DNA of 64,000 nucleotides, taken from Chitinibacter bivalviorum (GTDB lineage Bacteria; Pseudomonadota; Gammaproteobacteria; Burkholderiales; Chitinibacteraceae). Positions 60,726 to 64,000 of the stretch are shown here, in pieces; position 1 is the stretch's first letter; each line of letters starts with the position of its first letter. Location: contig NZ_CP058627.1 in assembly GCF_013403565.1 (NCBI RefSeq), forward strand, positions 124,001-188,000, written 5' to 3'. Under the pieces are notes generated by a model that saw nothing but the letters and a program-made list of their open reading frames with translations, did not search any database and had not been told where the DNA came from. The translations under genes and the position numbers were made by a program.

Positions 60726-62126
60726 TTACTTGCTATCGTTTTGCGCGATACGGGTGCGTGCCAAGGGCGGGTTTTTCGCAAAATAGCGCTTAATGCCTTT
60801 GAATAAGGCTTGCGCCATTTTTTGTTGGTAATCGTCGTCGATCAGCTTTTTCTCTTCTTCTGGATTCGAGATAAACGCAGTTTCGACCAAAATCGACGGA
60901 ATATCGGGGGCTTTGAGTACTGCGAAGCTCGCTTGCTCAACACTGGCTTTGTGCAATCGATTAATCCCGCCCAGCTCGCCGAGCATGACCTTGCCAAGCT
61001 TGAGGCTGTCGTTGATGGTGGCGGTGGTGGTCAGATCCATCAGCGTTTTGCGCAAATCCTCGCCACCTTTGATTTTGACCCCGCCAATCAAGTCGGCATC
61101 ATTTTGCGTTTGCGCCAACCAGCGCGCCGCAGTGCTCGATGCGCCGCCTTCGGATAAAGCAAACACCGAGCTGCCATTGGCATCGGGACGCACAAAAGCA
61201 TCGGCATGAATCGAGACAAATAAATCGGCTTGTACTGCGCGGGCTTTTTTGACACGCGTGCCCAGCGGCACAAAAAAATCATCATCCCGCGTCATCACGA
61301 CACGGAAATTCGCTTCATTTTGTAGCAATTCGCGCAGCCGCTTGGCAATTTGCAGCACCACGGTTTTTTCGTGATTACCGCCTGGGCCCACTGCGCCCGG
61401 ATCTTCGCCGCCATGCCCCGGATCCAGTACCACGGTGATGAGGCGGTCTACTTTGAGTTTGCTGCGATCAACGGTTTCCGAGTCTTTCGGTTTGCTCTCG
61501 TTTTGGCTGGCTTTTTTCTCGGCGGGCTTGCTGCTACTGGCCTGACTGGCGGTTTTTTCTGGCGGAGGAGGGACGATCACTGGTGCGTTATCTAGGCCTT
61601 TGATCTGTCCATTGTCATTCATAAACGCCAGCAATTCGTCCGTTTGCACCGCAGGATAAAGGTCGATCACAAGGCGATTTTTGTATTCGGCAATCGGCTC
61701 TAGAGTAAACACTTGCGGCTTTACTTCGGTTTTCAGGTCGAGCACCAGACGTACCACGCCCGGCTTATTGCGCGCTGCGCGTAGTAGTTTGATATAAGGG
61801 TCGTTATCGCCGACCTTACCAGCCAGACTTTGCATTTCGTTATTGAGCTCGATGCCTTCCAGATCGACGACTAAGCGCTCTGGGTCTTTCAGCGCAAATT
61901 GCTTAAACGTGAGTGGCGCATTCGATTCGATCGTGACGCGGGTGTAGGCTTTCGCCGGCCAAACGCGCACCGCGACAACGCTGGCGCTCGCTGCGGCCAA
62001 GCCTTTGGTCGACACCGACAGCAACAAGCTAGCCGCTACGCCGCGCAGTACATCGCGGCGCTCAAGCAGTGGAGATTGAGCGATGAGTTTGCTTGAAGTG
62101 TTTAAGAGGTCAAGGAGTTTTGACAT
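60726..62126 (-). CDS. amiC: N-acetylmuramoyl-L-alanine amidase with AMIN domain
   Basis: The 466-residue enzyme has a twin-arginine-like signal (LERRDVLRGVAASLLLSVST, about 21-40), as in E. coli AmiC. An AMIN domain (about 50-165) directs it to the division site, then a charged linker rich in Lys, Ser and Pro precedes the Amidase_3 domain (about 230-455). VLDPGHGGEDPGAVG supplies the first zinc His, and DLFVSIHADAF the later His. It splits peptidoglycan between daughter cells. It overlaps the end of tsaE by 25 bases. Confidence 0.95.
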   Translation of the reverse strand: MSKLLDLLNTSSKLIAQSPLLERRDVLRGVAASLLLSVSTKGLAAASASVVAVRVWPAKAYTRVTIESNAPLTFKQFALKDPERLVVDLEGIELNNEMQSLAGKVGDNDPYIKLLRAARNKPGVVRLVLDLKTEVKPQVFTLEPIAEYKNRLVIDLYPAVQTDELLAFMNDNGQIKGLDNAPVIVPPPPEKTASQASSSKPAEKKASQNESKPKDSETVDRSKLKVDRLITVVLDPGHGGEDPGAVGPGGNHEKTVVLQIAKRLRELLQNEANFRVVMTRDDDFFVPLGTRVKKARAVQADLFVSIHADAFVRPDANGSSVFALSEGGASSTAARWLAQTQNDADLIGGVKIKGGEDLRKTLMDLTTTATINDSLKLGKVMLGELGGINRLHKASVEQASFAVLKAPDIPSILVETAFISNPEEEKKLIDDDYQQKMAQALFKGIKRYFAKNPPLARTRIAQNDSK

Positions 62127-62575
62127 GCCAAACCTAAAGGGGTCAATGCGTTAATTACCAGTCGTCGCCCCTCGTTTTCGGGGCTTAATTTAATCAGCCA
62201 GTCGGGTTGGGGTAATTGCCCTGCGGCTTTATCGGCCCATTCAATCAGGCAGACCGACTCGGGATTGAAGTAATCGCGAAAGCCAGCGTCTTCCCATTCA
62301 GATGGGTCGTTAAATCTATATAAATCAAAGTGATAAAAGTATAAGTTAGAAATAGCATAAGGTTCAACCAAGGTATAGGTTGGACTCTTTACTCGGCCAT
62401 TAAAACCGAATCCGCGCAACACCCCGCGCGTTAATGTGGTTTTACCAGCCCCTAGATTGCCTTCCAGAAAAATCGTCATGCCAGGCGCGATGGCGCGCGC
62501 CAATTGCGCCCCAAAGGCAATCGTCGCGTCTTCATCACTTAAAAATACCGAAAAAGCGCTATCATTGGGCTGCAT
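62102..62575 (-). CDS. tsaE: tRNA threonylcarbamoyladenosine biosynthesis ATPase TsaE
   Basis: The 157-residue protein works with TsaB and TsaD to modify A37 of ANN-decoding tRNAs. The P-loop is GNLGAGKTTLTRGVLRGFG (about 40-58), followed by VKSPTYTLVEPY and the FYHFDLYR and ECIEW-like (VCLIEWADKA) motifs. Length is normal. It overlaps amiC downstream and is divergent from queG, the conserved betaproteobacterial order. Confidence 0.95.
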   Translation of the reverse strand: MQPNDSAFSVFLSDEDATIAFGAQLARAIAPGMTIFLEGNLGAGKTTLTRGVLRGFGFNGRVKSPTYTLVEPYAISNLYFYHFDLYRFNDPSEWEDAGFRDYFNPESVCLIEWADKAAGQLPQPDWLIKLSPENEGRRLVINALTPLGLACQNSLTS

Positions 62576-62667
62576 TTATTTAATCTTCCGCATCTAGGTG
62601 CTCAATCAATTATTTCCCACGCCGCTTGGCGTGAGCACTTTTGTCCAATTTCTAAGCAAAAAATTCA

Positions 62668-63753
62668 ATGGATCCTACAGGCCATCAACCCAGCCCCGAT
62701 TATCAGCAACTGGCGCAATCGATTAAAGATTGGGCCCAGGCGCTGGGCTTTGCGCGTGCGGCGATTACCGGCATCGATTTATCGCACGCCGAAAGTGGCT
62801 TGAGCGACTGGCTCGCACGGGGTTTTCACGGCGAGATGGATTATATGGCAAGGCATGGCCTAAAGCGTGCCCGACCAGCGGAATTAGTACCAAATACGCT
62901 CTCTGTGATCAGTGTTTTCATGCCGTATCTGTCTGGCGGCCAAGACCCTGATGCTGTTCTGGCCGATACATCCAAGGCGTATATTTCACGCTATGCCTTG
63001 GGGCGGGATTATCACAAAGTTTTGCGCAATCGTCTGCAGCAATTAGCGGATCGGATTAGCGCGGTGGCCGGCCAGTATGGGCATCGCGTGTTTGTCGATT
63101 CTGCCCCCGTTTTGGAAGTGGAGCTGGCCAAGCAGGCGGGGCAAGGTTGGCGTGGTAAGCATTCTTTGCTGCTCAATCGCGATTATGGCTCGTTTTATTT
63201 CCTGGGCGAGCTCTTCACCGATTTGCCTTTGCCCACCGATCCGCCCTTACCCAAAGAGCATTGCGGCAATTGCAGCGCCTGTATGGATGCGTGCCCGACG
63301 CAGGCGATTGTCGCGCCGTATCAGGTCGATGCGCGGCGCTGTATTTCCTATCTGACGATCGAGCTCAAAGGTGCGATTCCGCTGGAGTTTCGTCGCGCGA
63401 TCGGCAACCGTGTCTATGGTTGTGATGATTGTCAGCTCGTTTGCCCGTGGAATCGTTTTGCCGCAGCCAGCCCCGAGACCGATTTTGCGATTCGGCATGG
63501 GCTGGATGATGTAAGCCTGCTCGAGCTATTTGCGTGGAGCGAGGCTGATTTTGGCCAGAAAATGGCGGGCAGCCCGATTTACCGGATTGGCTACGCCAAA
63601 TGGCTAAGCAATCTGGCGATTGGTTTGGGCAATGCTGCACCTAATGCGCAAATCGCGGCGGCCTTATTGGCACGTCGTGATGATGAGAGTGAAATCGTGC
63701 GTGAGCATGTTGAATGGGCTTTGCTTGTTGGTGGGTATATTCAGCAAATCTAA
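62668..63753 (+). CDS. queG: Epoxyqueuosine reductase QueG
   Basis: The 361-residue enzyme performs the last step of queuosine tRNA modification, reducing epoxyqueuosine with a cobalamin cofactor. Two [4Fe-4S] clusters are bound by CGNCSACMDACPTQAI and GCDDCQLVCPWN. The N-terminal GFHGEMDYMARH and the DSAPVLEVELAKQAG segment are typical. Length is normal, and the protein is cytoplasmic. It is divergent from tsaE. Confidence 0.96.
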   Translation: MDPTGHQPSPDYQQLAQSIKDWAQALGFARAAITGIDLSHAESGLSDWLARGFHGEMDYMARHGLKRARPAELVPNTLSVISVFMPYLSGGQDPDAVLADTSKAYISRYALGRDYHKVLRNRLQQLADRISAVAGQYGHRVFVDSAPVLEVELAKQAGQGWRGKHSLLLNRDYGSFYFLGELFTDLPLPTDPPLPKEHCGNCSACMDACPTQAIVAPYQVDARRCISYLTIELKGAIPLEFRRAIGNRVYGCDDCQLVCPWNRFAAASPETDFAIRHGLDDVSLLELFAWSEADFGQKMAGSPIYRIGYAKWLSNLAIGLGNAAPNAQIAAALLARRDDESEIVREHVEWALLVGGYIQQI

Positions 63754-63780
63754 GCCATTATTTGATTTCGTGGCAATACG

Positions 63781-64000
63781 CTATCTGGGTATGTGCTTGC
63801 CCTGACTGAGCACCTGATCAATGGTGAGCAAGGCTTGGGAGATTTGCACCGGTTTACTGAGATAGGCGCTAAATCCGGTGCGCAGTGCGTCGTTAATTTG
63901 TTCGGGGAGCGTATTGCCCGATAAGGCGATGCAGGGCGTATTGCAGGTGCGTTCGTTCAATTGCAATTGCTCGTAAATCATTGCCCCCGTGGCATCGGGC
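63781..64000 (-). CDS. Receiver domain, C-terminal end (runs off the right edge)
   Basis: The last 72 residues of a minus-strand gene are visible. PDATGAMIYEQLQ follows where a receiver-domain M-P-D-x-x-G motif would sit, and PCIALSGNTLPEQIND with YLSKPVQISQALL supplies the conserved Thr/Ser and Lys-Pro positions. The chain stops soon after the receiver domain. It is probably the end of a hybrid sensor kinase or a response regulator, but the output part lies outside the window. Confidence 0.8.
   Translation of the reverse strand, partial: PDATGAMIYEQLQLNERTCNTPCIALSGNTLPEQINDALRTGFSAYLSKPVQISQALLTIDQVLSQGKHIPR

Overview
The window is chromosomal DNA from a chitin-degrading betaproteobacterium. 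The 16S/23S sequence, the gene repertoire and the three GH18 chitinases best fit the Neisseriales family Chitinibacteraceae (a Deefgea- or Chitinibacter-like organism). That placement is from pattern recognition, not from a database search. Coding density is high, base composition is near 50% G+C, and most genes are housekeeping genes with good Shine-Dalgarno sites. Two genes are cut by the window edges: coaX at the left and a receiver-domain protein at the right.

Layout. 0-3 kb: coaX, birA, hslV and a STAS-domain protein, all minus. 3.2-6.9 kb: a giant DUF748/AsmA-like envelope protein. 6.9-11.2 kb: DUF3025 gene, tpx, a tpx paralogue lacking every catalytic residue, a zinc-ribbon DUF3426 gene and prmA, all minus. 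11.4-17.1 kb: a complete rRNA operon (promoter, boxA, 16S, tRNA-Ile, tRNA-Ala, 23S, 5S, terminator) with visible processing stems. 17.3-24.4 kb: rfaE2, a large MscS-type channel, fatty acid desaturase, RidA, a leaderless GH18 chitinase, ogt, xerD and a small MscS channel. 24.4-31.2 kb: clpA/clpS, cold-shock protein, icd, rluE-nudJ-mnmA. 31.2-34.3 kb: a small accessory patch with about 0.9 kb of gene-free G+C-rich DNA, a secreted protein of unknown function and an intact IS1182-family element. 34.4-38.3 kb: DUF945 gene, purB, a 68-residue helical protein and a 195-bp MITE-like element. 38.3-44.2 kb: two large secreted modular chitinases. 44.4-46.9 kb: xseA and a cysteine synthase/desulfhydrase-like gene whose ribosome-binding site lies inside a 12-bp inverted repeat. 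47.4-53 kb: exbB, exbD, two small secreted-protein genes, then lpxK, a Trm112-type gene, kdsB and adk. 53-56.3 kb: BLUF photoreceptor, PPi-type phosphofructokinase, MarC-family protein, PEP-CTERM protein. 56.4-64 kb: miaA, a membrane protein, mutL, a response regulator, amiC, tsaE, queG and a partial receiver domain.

How it fits together. The two secreted chitinases carry chitin-binding modules and would attack solid chitin outside the cell; the leaderless GH18 enzyme probably handles imported oligomers. ExbB/ExbD may energise TonB-dependent uptake, but no tonB or receptor gene is present here. lpxK, kdsB and rfaE2 serve lipopolysaccharide synthesis.

Most interesting signals: the cysteine-less Tpx paralogue beside a normal tpx; the bicatalytic GH18-CBM-CBM-GH18 chitinase; similar dyads upstream of all three chitinase genes; the perfect stem that would bury the desulfhydrase ribosome-binding site; a three-hairpin repeat family found after both purB and adk; and a short mobile element with a clear 8-bp target duplication. 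None of these amounts to a demonstrated new system; each is stated with its limits.
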